Source: Ruminococcus sp.
GTDB lineage: Bacteria; Bacillota; Clostridia; Oscillospirales; Ruminococcaceae
Direction of reading: 5' to 3'
DNA: 64,000 nucleotides
Assembly (NCBI GenBank): GCA_017516465.1
Contig: JAFXCR010000055.1
Coordinates: 1-64,000 of the forward strand
In this document: positions 26,949 to 34,995 of the stretch, one piece after another
Layout: every line of letters starts with the position of its first letter
Position numbering within the stretch: the first letter of the stretch is position 1
The notes under the pieces: generated by a model
The model's input: only the letters and a program-made list of their open reading frames with translations
Told to the model about the DNA's origin: nothing
Databases searched by the model: none
Program-made: the position numbers and the translations under genes

Positions 26949-27346
26949 GAAAAATTTTCTTCACAATCTCACACCACCATATGTACCGTCCAGCATAAGG
27001 TGATTCAATTCAATTTTAAATATGTACAAACGCATAATGATCCGAAATACTGACTAAGCCTTGCTTTGTCAGTATTTCTTTTGATACTGCATTTTTCAAA
27101 AAATATTTTATAGCCATAAAATGATAATGATTTCCAAAGTATGCAACTTTATGTGTTATCCATTCAGGTACTCTGAGTTTTAGCAGTTTTCAAAACTTTT
27201 CATTGCTGTTATTACAAGATTACTTCTGTGAGTACAGTTTCTGAAACAGAGTTATCAATGATTGTAACCATTCAAATGATCTTTTATTAAGTGTAACATA
27301 TCATTGACAACTGAACAACAACAGTTTTTAAAAAAATATTTTCCTC
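26949..27346. other. Intergenic region, 398 nt, with one terminator hairpin
   Basis: Between the helicase-loader gene and the thiT promoter. Apart from the hairpin at 27044-27082 I see no gene, tRNA or TPP-riboswitch consensus; the sequence is AT-rich with short broken frames. Confidence 0.5.
27044..27082 (+). terminator. Terminator downstream of the DnaC-like gene
   Basis: GAAATACTGAC (27044-27054) pairs with GTCAGTATTTC (27068-27078), with an inner AAGC/GCTT pairing, followed by TTTTG. Confidence 0.65.
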
Positions 27347-27384
27347 TTGATTTTTTTACAGAAACTGATATAATATTTATATCA
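27347..27384 (+). promoter_or_regulatory. thiT promoter overlapped by a dyad
   Basis: TTGATT (27347-27352), a 16-bp spacer, TATAAT (27369-27374). A perfect inverted repeat TGATATAA / TTATATCA with a 3-nt centre (27366-27384) covers the -10 box and could be an operator or merely an AT-rich hairpin. Confidence 0.6.
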
Positions 27385-27405
27385 ATCAGTTGGAGATGAG
27401 ATTTA

Positions 27406-28002
27406 ATGAAACGATCCGGAATGCTGCCATATATTGAGGGAGCTCTTGTTATTGCTATGTCTGTAATCTTAGGAATGATACGGGTATACAGGCTTCCATG
27501 GGGAGGTGCTGTCACATTGCTGAGTATGCTGCCAATATCGCTGTACAGTATAAAACATGGTGTAAAAAAAGGAATAGAAATTTCTTTTATTTTCGCTTTG
27601 TTCCAGTTTATTCAGGGGATTTCAGACGGTCTTTTTGCATGGGGATTAACTCCGGTCATGCTTATATCGTGCATTTTTATTGACTATATTCTTGCTTATA
27701 CTGTAATAGGACTTGCTGGAATTTTCAGAAGCAAAGGGGCTGTTGGATGGATATCAGGCACTGTAATTGCTCTGCTTTTACGATTTATATGTCATTTTAT
27801 AAGTGGTGCATTCATTTTCAAGAGCTTAGGAAAACTATGGGACGGATTTTCAACGGATAATACATATCTATATAGTCTTGTATATAATGGTGCATATATG
27901 CTTCCGGAAATTATATTCACCAGCATCGGGGCATTTGCGATTTACCGTATTCCTGTTATTCAGAAGCTTATTGTTGACAAAAAAGCTGATTTATCAAGTT
28001 AA
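27406..28002 (+). CDS. thiT: ECF-type thiamine transporter S component ThiT
   Basis: 198-aa membrane protein with about six helices. ThiT hallmarks: YRLPWGGAVTLLSMLPI in helix 2, YSIKHGVKKG, LLRFICHFISGAFIF with the thiamine-binding region, and YNGAYMLPEIIFT near the end. It captures thiamine outside the cell and works with the shared energising module (EcfA, EcfA', EcfT), which is not in this window. No TPP riboswitch was recognised upstream, unusual for a thiamine uptake gene in Firmicutes. Start ATG follows GGAGATGAG. Confidence 0.9.
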   Translation: MKRSGMLPYIEGALVIAMSVILGMIRVYRLPWGGAVTLLSMLPISLYSIKHGVKKGIEISFIFALFQFIQGISDGLFAWGLTPVMLISCIFIDYILAYTVIGLAGIFRSKGAVGWISGTVIALLLRFICHFISGAFIFKSLGKLWDGFSTDNTYLYSLVYNGAYMLPEIIFTSIGAFAIYRIPVIQKLIVDKKADLSS

Positions 28003-28017
28003 TATCATATATAAATT

Positions 28018-28059
28018 CTCCCTAAGACAGCTCTGTTATCTTAGGGAGAGTACTTTTTT
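28018..28059 (+). terminator. Terminator after thiT
   Basis: CTCCCTAAGA (28018-28027) and TCTTAGGGAG (28039-28048) form a 10-bp stem, with a T-run at 28053-28058. Confidence 0.8.
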
Positions 28060-28078
28060 AAATGCAGATTGCCTATGC

Positions 28079-28108
28079 TTGACAATATCTGTCTAAATGT
28101 GCTATAAT
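28079..28108 (+). promoter_or_regulatory. Promoter of the penicillin-binding protein gene
   Basis: TTGACA (28079-28084), an 18-bp spacer, TATAAT (28103-28108). Confidence 0.75.
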
Positions 28109-28137
28109 TAGAAAAATTTCCGAAAGGGTGATAAAAT

Positions 28138-29622
28138 TTGACATACAGTCTCAGAAAAGCAGCTGCTCTGATTTTTGCAGATACTATACTCTTGACGGCG
28201 GTTGCATGCAGTTCCACCGTTGAAAAGCGAACAGGTGAAGATTCTTCAGCATCGTCAACTGAATCCTTAACTTCTCCGGCTTCAGAAACTGCTTCTCTGA
28301 CATCTGCAGTTCCTTCCGAAGTAGCAACAGATAAGACAACAGAAACGACCGCTGAAAATGCTTCTTCCGATAAAGAAAAAGCCTCTGTTAAGGGAAATAT
28401 CTACGATACAGAAGGACGTCTGCTTATCTCGGATTCTGACGGAAAAAGAGTTTATGCAGACGAATATGCCATTTCGTTTGCTAACATCGCTACAGAAATG
28501 TCCGCCGGATATGACAAGGCTTTTGAAGATATTCTGCTCACTTCTGACGCTTCCGGACAGCAGGGAGATTCAATCACTATCACGCTCGACGCCGACGTTC
28601 AGAATGCCGTTTACAGCTATATGCAGGCAAATAATATCAAGGGCGCCTGTGTCGCTATGAGAACTGACGGCTCAATTCTTGCACAGGTTTCCTACCCATC
28701 ATACGACCCACGAACTGTATCTTCCACCGACTACGATGAGGAACTTGCATGGGGAGAGTTCGGAAACAAAGCTTTTCAGAACTACGAACCCGGTTCATGT
28801 TTCAAGATCATGTCTGAGGTCATCTCCGACAAGCACGGAGTTCACTCCTTGACCGACGAAGGCGAGTGGGAATTCGATGGGACTTCTATTGTCAACTGGG
28901 ACCATGATACTAATTTCTCCTACCCTATGGAACGTTCTCTTTCATCAGCTTTCATAAATTCCAGCAATATTTACTTCGCAAAGGCTTTTGACCAGATAGG
29001 AGCTGACGCTGTTCTTTCCGACCTCGATTCTATCTTCCATTTCGTAACAGATATAGAATGTGACTTCGGTGCACTTGAAAACAACATCGAGATATATTGT
29101 CAGGACGACCTCCGCAGAACGGCATTCGGACAGTCTTATGTTCTCACTTCTCCGCTGTATCTTGCGGCTCTCGGACGTGAGGCAGTTTTCGGACATATGG
29201 TAAGACCTTTTGTTCTTCAGAATACCGTTGCAACCGGAGATCCTTTAAAACAGCTCGGCAATGCTCCTAAGGGAAACGATGTTATCGCTTCGATTCCTAA
29301 GGAGTGCAGGCAGAATCTTCTTGACGGAATGCAGGTTATAGGAAGCAATCTGGGTGTTTACGTTCCGGAGAGTTATACGCTCTACGCAAAGACGGGAACG
29401 GCTGAGACATGGCTCGGTGATTTCCTCTATATTACTGGATGTGTGAAGAATAACAGCGATGACGGTGCTGGTACATACTTCGGAAATTATGAGAACTACG
29501 GAGAAAACGGCTCTTATATCATCGTGATGATGGTGCAGAATCCCGGCGAACACGGATATAAATTCGCAAGCGAATCTGCTCCGCTCTATCAGGGATTAAT
29601 CAATACAATTGTAGGTTCATAA
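28138..29622 (+). CDS. Penicillin-binding transpeptidase, lipoprotein-like, small
   Basis: 494 aa. A signal region (residues 1-24) ends in AVACSS, a possible but weak lipobox; a Ser/Thr-rich linker follows to about 80. The transpeptidase domain has all three active-site motifs: Ser220-x-x-Lys (GSCFK), Ser275-Ser-Asn277 and Lys418-Thr-Gly. A short KGNIYDTEGRLL element resembles the start of FtsI/PbpA-type class B enzymes, but the usual N-terminal dimerisation domain is almost absent. It probably cross-links peptidoglycan on the outer face of the membrane. TTG start with AGGGTG upstream. C-ending codons and higher GC than the thiT side. Confidence 0.82.
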   Translation: MTYSLRKAAALIFADTILLTAVACSSTVEKRTGEDSSASSTESLTSPASETASLTSAVPSEVATDKTTETTAENASSDKEKASVKGNIYDTEGRLLISDSDGKRVYADEYAISFANIATEMSAGYDKAFEDILLTSDASGQQGDSITITLDADVQNAVYSYMQANNIKGACVAMRTDGSILAQVSYPSYDPRTVSSTDYDEELAWGEFGNKAFQNYEPGSCFKIMSEVISDKHGVHSLTDEGEWEFDGTSIVNWDHDTNFSYPMERSLSSAFINSSNIYFAKAFDQIGADAVLSDLDSIFHFVTDIECDFGALENNIEIYCQDDLRRTAFGQSYVLTSPLYLAALGREAVFGHMVRPFVLQNTVATGDPLKQLGNAPKGNDVIASIPKECRQNLLDGMQVIGSNLGVYVPESYTLYAKTGTAETWLGDFLYITGCVKNNSDDGAGTYFGNYENYGENGSYIIVMMVQNPGEHGYKFASESAPLYQGLINTIVGS

Positions 29623-29629
29623 AATTATC

Positions 29630-29652
29630 GGGCGGATTATTCCGCCCTTTTT
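29630..29652 (+). terminator. Terminator after the penicillin-binding protein gene
   Basis: GGGCGGA (29630-29636), a 4-nt loop, TCCGCCC (29641-29647), then TTTTT. Confidence 0.9.
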
Positions 29653-29693
29653 GTCGTAATTTCTGCAAATATTTAAAAAAATTCAAAAAGCTA

Positions 29694-29722
29694 TTGCATT
29701 TTTATAGTGAATATGCTATAAT
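29694..29722 (+). promoter_or_regulatory. Promoter of the ExbB/ExbD-like operon
   Basis: TTGCAT (29694-29699), a 17-bp spacer, TATAAT (29717-29722). Confidence 0.75.
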
Positions 29723-29743
29723 AATTTATAAGGAGGAATGCTG

Positions 29744-30430
29744 GTGAAAAATATATTTTCGGTTATCTTCATGAACTTCTGGGGATACGACCTTATCATT
29801 TTTATAGCTGCCGTTATGACAGCTGCTATTTACCTCTCCCTAAAAAAATCAGCGGACAGCCTTTATAACAAGCTTCATCTGACAGTATTCGTTCCGGACG
29901 GTAACTTTTCGAGAATTGAGGCTGATAACGATATATCAGGTTTACGTGAATCTGATGTGGCTTCTATGAGAAATAATATGGGAAAGCTTTACCCTGTTTT
30001 CGTAAATCTTACCGGAATTTTCCCACTGCTCGGTATTCTCGGAACTGTTATCTCTCTTCTTGGGCTTGTTTCCGATACAACCGATATAACTGCTAACTTC
30101 TATGGAGCTCTTACGTCAACCTTCTGGGGACTTGTATTCGCTATTATCTTCAAGTTCCTTGACGGAATCATAAGTGCACGAATAGAAGATAATGAAAAGA
30201 ATGTGGCACTCTACCTCGACAGGAATATGTCGTCAGACCAGAATGTCCTGAGACACAACAGAATTTCAGCAGAAGCTTCACTCAGACAGGCAGAAAAAAT
30301 TTACAATTCCCACAACATAAAATACAGCCAGTCTGACGAAATCTACTCTGACGCTCGCATTTCTCAAGAGGATAAAGTTTCCTCCGATTCAGATCAGGAA
30401 GTAATGAAAATCCTTAACTCTATCAACTGA
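29744..30430 (+). CDS. MotA/TolQ/ExbB-family proton-channel protein
   Basis: 228 aa with three membrane helices (about residues 15-33, 82-108, 118-143). The core is of the ExbB/TolQ type: FPLLGILGTVISLLGLV in helix 2 and FYGALTSTFWGLVFAIIF in helix 3 (compare ALxxTAxGLxxAIP). Such proteins form a pentameric channel that couples ion flow to movement of an ExbD/MotB partner. A hydrophilic C-terminal tail of about 80 residues is predicted cytoplasmic. Start GTG 29744 lies 7 nt after AGGAGG; the ATG at 29738 is only 1 nt from it. The ExbD-like gene starts 1 nt after the stop. Confidence 0.82.
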   Translation: MKNIFSVIFMNFWGYDLIIFIAAVMTAAIYLSLKKSADSLYNKLHLTVFVPDGNFSRIEADNDISGLRESDVASMRNNMGKLYPVFVNLTGIFPLLGILGTVISLLGLVSDTTDITANFYGALTSTFWGLVFAIIFKFLDGIISARIEDNEKNVALYLDRNMSSDQNVLRHNRISAEASLRQAEKIYNSHNIKYSQSDEIYSDARISQEDKVSSDSDQEVMKILNSIN

Positions 30431-30431
30431 T

Positions 30432-31025
30432 ATGAACGGATTTCGCAAGAATAAGGGAATTGTAATAGAGCTTACTGCTCTCCTTGATGTCATAATGATT
30501 ATGCTCTTCTGGATTATGATGAACGTTCAGGACAGCAGTAAATCAGCTGCCTCTGAAGCCGAAAAAAAAGCTCTTGAAGCTGAACAGCGGCTTAATACTA
30601 TTCAGGAAGAGCTTGATATCAGAAGTGCTCAGCTTGAACGTTTTAAAAGTATTCTTGAAAATATCGACAAAAACGCTGCAGATAATCAGCAGGCTCTGTT
30701 TGGTTACGAAAGCGGTATGCTTGTAACTCTTGATATACGATATGATACGACAGGCAGACTTATAATTTATAATTCGGACAAAAAACTTGGAGAAGCTGAG
30801 ATTTTCTCCGAAACTGAAATTACTGCCTGTATAATAAACGCTCTTAATAAAGCTGGTCTCGATAAACAGGATGTCGTACTCTGTGCACTCATCTACGACG
30901 GAACATCGGCTCTTTACAAAGATTTCAAAACTGTGAACCGAGCCGTTGACAGTGTAAGAGATGTATACTCCAGCTTCTACTGTGCTTACATAAATACAGC
31001 AAGAATAAATCAGAACGAATCTTAA
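30432..31025 (+). CDS. ExbD/TolR-like protein with transmembrane Asp
   Basis: 197 aa. One N-terminal membrane helix carries an Asp early in it (IELTALLDVIMIMLFWIMM, Asp19), the proton-carrying residue position of ExbD/TolR/MotB. A charged coiled-coil segment (about 38-80: SEAEKKALEAEQRLNTIQEE) follows, then an extracytoplasmic alpha/beta domain (about 92-190) containing VTLDIRYDTTGRLIIYNSD and a helix. It should sit in the pore of the ExbB-like protein encoded just upstream. It has no clear Shine-Dalgarno and begins 1 nt after the upstream stop, so translation is probably coupled. Confidence 0.75.
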   Translation: MNGFRKNKGIVIELTALLDVIMIMLFWIMMNVQDSSKSAASEAEKKALEAEQRLNTIQEELDIRSAQLERFKSILENIDKNAADNQQALFGYESGMLVTLDIRYDTTGRLIIYNSDKKLGEAEIFSETEITACIINALNKAGLDKQDVVLCALIYDGTSALYKDFKTVNRAVDSVRDVYSSFYCAYINTARINQNES

Positions 31026-31048
31026 TCCACAACGAAAGGATGGTAATT

Positions 31049-31561
31049 ATGGCAAAATCAAAACCTCACAAGCACTCTGGAAAAAAACATCACAAGCATC
31101 ATCACGAAAATGAAAAAGTTGTTGTAAAGAGAAAAAGCGGCTGCTTTATCGCACTCCTGATTCTGATTGCAATTATCGCCCTTTTGATATGGCTTATGAG
31201 TCATTTTAATATCGGCTTTTTCGGTAAAGACGGCGGCGGTGACAGTTCCGGTTCATCAGGAACTTCCGGAAATGTGGATACCTCTCAGATTACAACCGTT
31301 GACAAAAATACTGATTTATCCGACGAATTGACTGAAAAAATTTTCGATATCACTGTCACCGGAAATCAGTACTTCTACGATAACGGAAAAACAGAAATCG
31401 CTGACTTTATCGATGATATTCTCAACACAAAGGGTATAGTGAGCGTCCGCATTACCGATAATAACGCTTATGTTGAATATATGGAGGAGCTTATAAGCGA
31501 GCTTGAAAAAAATAATATTCCATATGCTGAGCTTTCTTACAATAACGATAATAATACATAA
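31049..31561 (+). CDS. Membrane protein with ExbD-like outer domain, His/Lys-rich N-terminus
   Basis: 170 aa. A very basic, histidine-rich cytoplasmic tail (first 25 residues) precedes one membrane helix (about 31-52) that has no Asp, a Gly/Ser linker (62-75), and an outer domain of about 85 residues. That domain reads like the periplasmic ExbD/TolR fold: ITVTGNQYFYDNGKTEIADFIDDIL, then VRITDNNAYVEYMEELISELEKNNI. It may be a third, non-proton-carrying subunit of the ExbB/D-like complex. Start at ATG 31049 after AAAGGA; the ATG at 31040 overlaps that site. Confidence 0.65.
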   Translation: MAKSKPHKHSGKKHHKHHHENEKVVVKRKSGCFIALLILIAIIALLIWLMSHFNIGFFGKDGGGDSSGSSGTSGNVDTSQITTVDKNTDLSDELTEKIFDITVTGNQYFYDNGKTEIADFIDDILNTKGIVSVRITDNNAYVEYMEELISELEKNNIPYAELSYNNDNNT

Positions 31562-31592
31562 GTATATATCGGGACTCCTTTCAGTCTGAACT

Positions 31593-31640
31593 GAGCCTGT
31601 CTGATATCTCCTGCATTTATCGGGGATAGCGGACAGGCTC
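31593..31640 (+). terminator. Hairpin between the ExbD-like operon and aroB
   Basis: GAGCCTGTC (31593-31601) pairs with GACAGGCTC (31632-31640), with internal TATCTCC/GGGGATA pairing. No T-run follows, so it may be a processing or attenuating structure rather than a strong terminator. Confidence 0.45.
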
Positions 31641-31681
31641 TTAAGAACAATATTTATCAGAAACATTTCTACGGAGGAACT

Positions 31682-32725
31682 ATGAAAACAATCCATGTAA
31701 ACACAAGCCATCCATACAACGTACTCATCGAAAGAAACAGTCTTGAAAGTTGCGGCGGATACATCAGAAGCATTACACAAGCGTCCAGAGCTGCTATAAT
31801 TACAGATGATATCGTATGCAGATTATACGCTCAGACTGTTGTTGACTCACTTTCAGCCAGCGGATTTGATTGTTGTATATTCACCTTCCCTCACGGTGAA
31901 CAGTCAAAAAATCTTACTGTATTCGGTCAGATACTTGACTTTCTCTGTGAAAACAATATTACACGAAGCGATATTATAATAGCACTTGGCGGAGGAGTTG
32001 TCGGTGATATTACTGGATTTTCAGCGGCTTCCTACCTAAGGGGTGTTGATTTCGTACAGATTCCAACGACCCTTCTTGCTCAGATTGACTCGTCTGTCGG
32101 AGGAAAAACAGCTATTGACATAAAGGGCGGAAAAAATCTTGTAGGAGCCTTCAAGCAGCCTGCTATGGTAATCTGCGACAGCAACACACTCATAACTCTC
32201 TCTCCGGAAATACTCTCTGACGGTATGGCAGAAGCTGTGAAATACGGCATGATCCGTGACGAAAAACTCTTTGAGCTTATCGAAAACCACAATCTTGATA
32301 CTATCCATGAAGTCATGGATGAAATGATATACACCTGCATAGACATTAAGCGTGACGTTGTTGAACACGATGAATTCGACAGGGGCGAGCGTATGATTCT
32401 GAACTTTGGTCATACTCTTGGCCATGCCATAGAGGGCTGGTATAAATATACTGATTTCACTCATGGTATGGGCGTTGCCGCTGGTATGTGCCTTATAACG
32501 GACAAGCTGTGCGATTCTGAAATATCCGGCAGACTTAAGGCTTGTCTCAAGAATTACAGTCTCCCGACAGGTACGGATATCCCCATGAGCGAACTGCTTC
32601 CGTTTTGCTCAAAAGACAAAAAGCGTGAATCAGACAGTCTTAGCTACATCGTGTGCAGAACTATCGGCAAGGCTGAGATAGTCAGAGTTACTGTGGAAGA
32701 ATTCAATAAGTTTATGGAGGACTGA
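31682..32725 (+). CDS. aroB: 3-dehydroquinate synthase
   Basis: Second step of the shikimate pathway: cyclises DAHP to 3-dehydroquinate using NAD and zinc. NAD-binding GGGVVGDITGF near residue 103, PTTLLAQIDSSVGGKTAID near 125, metal-site Glu in EAVKYG near 185, and His in NFGHTLGHAIEG near 243 and FTHGMGVAAG near 260. 347 aa is normal. GGAGG upstream of ATG. First of an aroB-aroA-aroC run with 1 nt or overlapping junctions. Confidence 0.95.
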   Translation: MKTIHVNTSHPYNVLIERNSLESCGGYIRSITQASRAAIITDDIVCRLYAQTVVDSLSASGFDCCIFTFPHGEQSKNLTVFGQILDFLCENNITRSDIIIALGGGVVGDITGFSAASYLRGVDFVQIPTTLLAQIDSSVGGKTAIDIKGGKNLVGAFKQPAMVICDSNTLITLSPEILSDGMAEAVKYGMIRDEKLFELIENHNLDTIHEVMDEMIYTCIDIKRDVVEHDEFDRGERMILNFGHTLGHAIEGWYKYTDFTHGMGVAAGMCLITDKLCDSEISGRLKACLKNYSLPTGTDIPMSELLPFCSKDKKRESDSLSYIVCRTIGKAEIVRVTVEEFNKFMED

Positions 32726-32726
32726 A

Positions 32727-33953
32727 ATGGATATACGCATAACTCCCTCACATCTTTCGGGAACCGTTGAGATACCTGCGTCAAAAAGCTGTACACATCG
32801 TGCGTTGATATGTGCAGCACTCGCACAGGGAAAATCTGTTATCACTGGCGTAAGTATGTCAAAAGATATTGAAGCTACTATTGGAGCTATGACGGCTCTC
32901 GGTGCTGATTTTATCATTGACGGTTCTACCGTTACAGTAACAGGTATATCTTCCGTTCCAGAAACAGCAGACATCGACTGCAATGAAAGCGGCTCTACCC
33001 TGAGATTTATTATACCCGTTGCAGCGGCTCTTGGCACTGAAGCCATATTCAGAGGCAGAGGTCGTCTGCCACAGCGTCCGATTGATATTTTCAAGCGTGA
33101 ACTTTCAAGAAATGGTACTGTTTTTCATTCGCAGGAAATGCCATATATCATCGGCGGAAACCTTAAAGGCGGCAGATACGAGATAGAAGGTAATGTCTCC
33201 TCTCAGTTCGTGACGGGACTTATTTTCGCTCTTCCGCTTCTTGACGAGGATTCTGAAATAGTTCTCACGTCACGGCTGGAATCACGTCCCTACGTTGATA
33301 TTACCATTGATATCCTCAGACGATTCGGCATATGCATCACTGAAACTGAAAACAGCTTCTTAATAAAAGGCGGTCAGAAATATACTCCCCATGATGAAAA
33401 AATTGAGGGGGATTTCTCACAGGCGGCGTTCTTCTGTGTTGCTAACGCTCTTGGTGCTGATATTACGCTCGAAAATCTCAGCGAAAACAGCGTTCAGGGT
33501 GACAGAAAAATCACTGAAATTGTAAATGAAGTCTGCTCTGACGGGAAAATAGGATCCTTTAAAGCGGACTGCTCCGATATTCCTGACCTTGTTCCGATTC
33601 TCACTGTTCTCGGAGCTTTCGGATCGGAAGATTCAGTTATCTATAATGCAGAAAGGCTTAAAATCAAGGAAAGCGACAGGCTCGAAACGTCTGCGGCACT
33701 TATAAACTCACTCGGCGGTAATGTAGAAATTACCGATGACGGTCTGATTATTCATCCTGTATCAGCTATGCACGGTGGTACTGTTGAAAGCTTTGGCGAC
33801 CATAGAATCGTTATGGCGGCGGCAGTGGCCGCTTCCGCAGTTGACGGAGAAGTTCTTATCAGAGGTGCAGAAGCTGCTGAAAAATCATATCCCGAATTCT
33901 TTAAAGACTATATAAAGCTCGGAGGTAAGGCTGATGTCGTCAATATGGAATAA
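32727..33953 (+). CDS. aroA: 3-phosphoshikimate 1-carboxyvinyltransferase (EPSP synthase)
   Basis: Sixth step of the shikimate pathway, target of glyphosate in susceptible forms. PASKSCTHRALI holds the phosphate-binding Lys-Ser and Arg; NESGSTLRF near residue 90, SSQFVTGLIFALPLL near 158, KIKESDRLETSAALI near 312, and FGDHRIVMAAAVAA near 355 are all present. 408 aa, slightly short of the usual 425. The position normally Gly96 in LFLGNAGT-type enzymes reads NESGST, typical of Firmicutes-type sequences. It starts 1 nt after aroB and overlaps aroC by 20 nt. Confidence 0.95.
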   Translation: MDIRITPSHLSGTVEIPASKSCTHRALICAALAQGKSVITGVSMSKDIEATIGAMTALGADFIIDGSTVTVTGISSVPETADIDCNESGSTLRFIIPVAAALGTEAIFRGRGRLPQRPIDIFKRELSRNGTVFHSQEMPYIIGGNLKGGRYEIEGNVSSQFVTGLIFALPLLDEDSEIVLTSRLESRPYVDITIDILRRFGICITETENSFLIKGGQKYTPHDEKIEGDFSQAAFFCVANALGADITLENLSENSVQGDRKITEIVNEVCSDGKIGSFKADCSDIPDLVPILTVLGAFGSEDSVIYNAERLKIKESDRLETSAALINSLGGNVEITDDGLIIHPVSAMHGGTVESFGDHRIVMAAAVAASAVDGEVLIRGAEAAEKSYPEFFKDYIKLGGKADVVNME

Positions 33954-34986
33954 CAGAATCTCCATTTCAATCTTCGGAGAAGTACAGGCTCCTGCAATCG
34001 GAATAACAATTGACAATCTTCCGGCAGGAGAATATATAAATACTGAAGAACTCACCGCCTTCATGAAAAGAAGAAGTTCTAAAATTATGGGTGACGGATG
34101 TCTTTACGAAAATACCGTGCCGCATATAATGTCCGGCGTTATTAATGAACGTACTACCGGAATGCCACTCTGTGCTTTTTTGCAGAATACCCCGAAGCCC
34201 GTTGTTTCCGATAATAATAATATTACTATGCGGACAGGTCACGCTGACTATACAGGTGCCGCAAGATATAAAGGCTTCTGTGATGTAAGAGATTCTGTCA
34301 GCTTCTCTGACCGTCTTATACTGCCGATATGCTTCGCCGGAGCAGTCTGTGCCCAGATTCTTCAGCGAAGAGGCATATATACAGGAGCTCATATCCTCAG
34401 CATACATAATACAAAGGACAATCCCTTTGATCCGGTAAATGTCAACAGAGACGCTGTACTCAGCGTGAGAAACAAGGATTTCCCTGTAATCAACGACCGC
34501 AGAGGTTGGTCTATGGCTGAGAATATCAGAAAAGCTGCTGAAGCCGGAGAATCTCTTGGCGGAGTTATAGAATGTGCGGCTGTAAATGTTCCGGCTGGTA
34601 TAGGCTCCCCTGTTTTCGATGGTCTTGAAAATAATATTGCTCAGCTTATATTTGCAATTCCAGGTGTATCCGGTCTGGAATTCGGTGCAGGATTCTCGGC
34701 AGCCAGAATGACCGGAAGCCAGAACAACGACGATTACTATGTAAATGAACACGGATACATCCTCACAAAAACTAATCATCACGGAGGAGTTCTCGGCGGT
34801 ATTTCATCCGGAATGCCCGTTACACTCAGGGTTGCTGTGAAGCCTCCGGTTCCAACGAAAAATCCGTTGGGTGAAGCATTTAATATAACGAATGCCTGCT
34901 GCGTTCCGGAGCTTGTACCATGCGTGGAAGCGGCAGTAAACATTGCTTTGCTCTCCAATATGTTGAATTACCCCGATTTTTGTTAA
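33934..34986 (+). CDS. aroC: Chorismate synthase-family protein lacking key residues
   Basis: Normally converts EPSP to chorismate with reduced FMN. Overall 350-aa match is clear: IFGE...AIGITIDNLP, TGHADYTGAARYKGF, FGAGFSAARMTGS and NHHGGVLGGISSGMPV. Two conserved active-site elements differ. The N-terminal GESHG reads GEVQA, so the first catalytic His is Gln18; the second His (His103) remains. The RGGG-x-x-S loop reads RDSVSFS, so the Gly-Gly-Gly is Asp-Ser-Val at 120-122. The reading frame is intact and overlaps aroA by 20 nt. It may be an active divergent form, an altered-specificity enzyme, or inactive. Confidence 0.85.
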   Translation: MSSIWNNRISISIFGEVQAPAIGITIDNLPAGEYINTEELTAFMKRRSSKIMGDGCLYENTVPHIMSGVINERTTGMPLCAFLQNTPKPVVSDNNNITMRTGHADYTGAARYKGFCDVRDSVSFSDRLILPICFAGAVCAQILQRRGIYTGAHILSIHNTKDNPFDPVNVNRDAVLSVRNKDFPVINDRRGWSMAENIRKAAEAGESLGGVIECAAVNVPAGIGSPVFDGLENNIAQLIFAIPGVSGLEFGAGFSAARMTGSQNNDDYYVNEHGYILTKTNHHGGVLGGISSGMPVTLRVAVKPPVPTKNPLGEAFNITNACCVPELVPCVEAAVNIALLSNMLNYPDFC

Positions 34987-34995
34987 GGTGATATT

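Noticed and set aside
29744..31561. Zorya-type antiphage system
   Set aside because: The genes resemble ZorA/ZorB only at the ExbB/MotA level; the long ZorA tail and the peptidoglycan-binding ZorB domain are missing, and there is no helicase or nuclease gene nearby.
33967..34782. 271-codon open frame antisense to aroC
   Set aside because: Shadow of the chorismate synthase frame; the plus-strand frame has the family motifs and is coupled to aroA.
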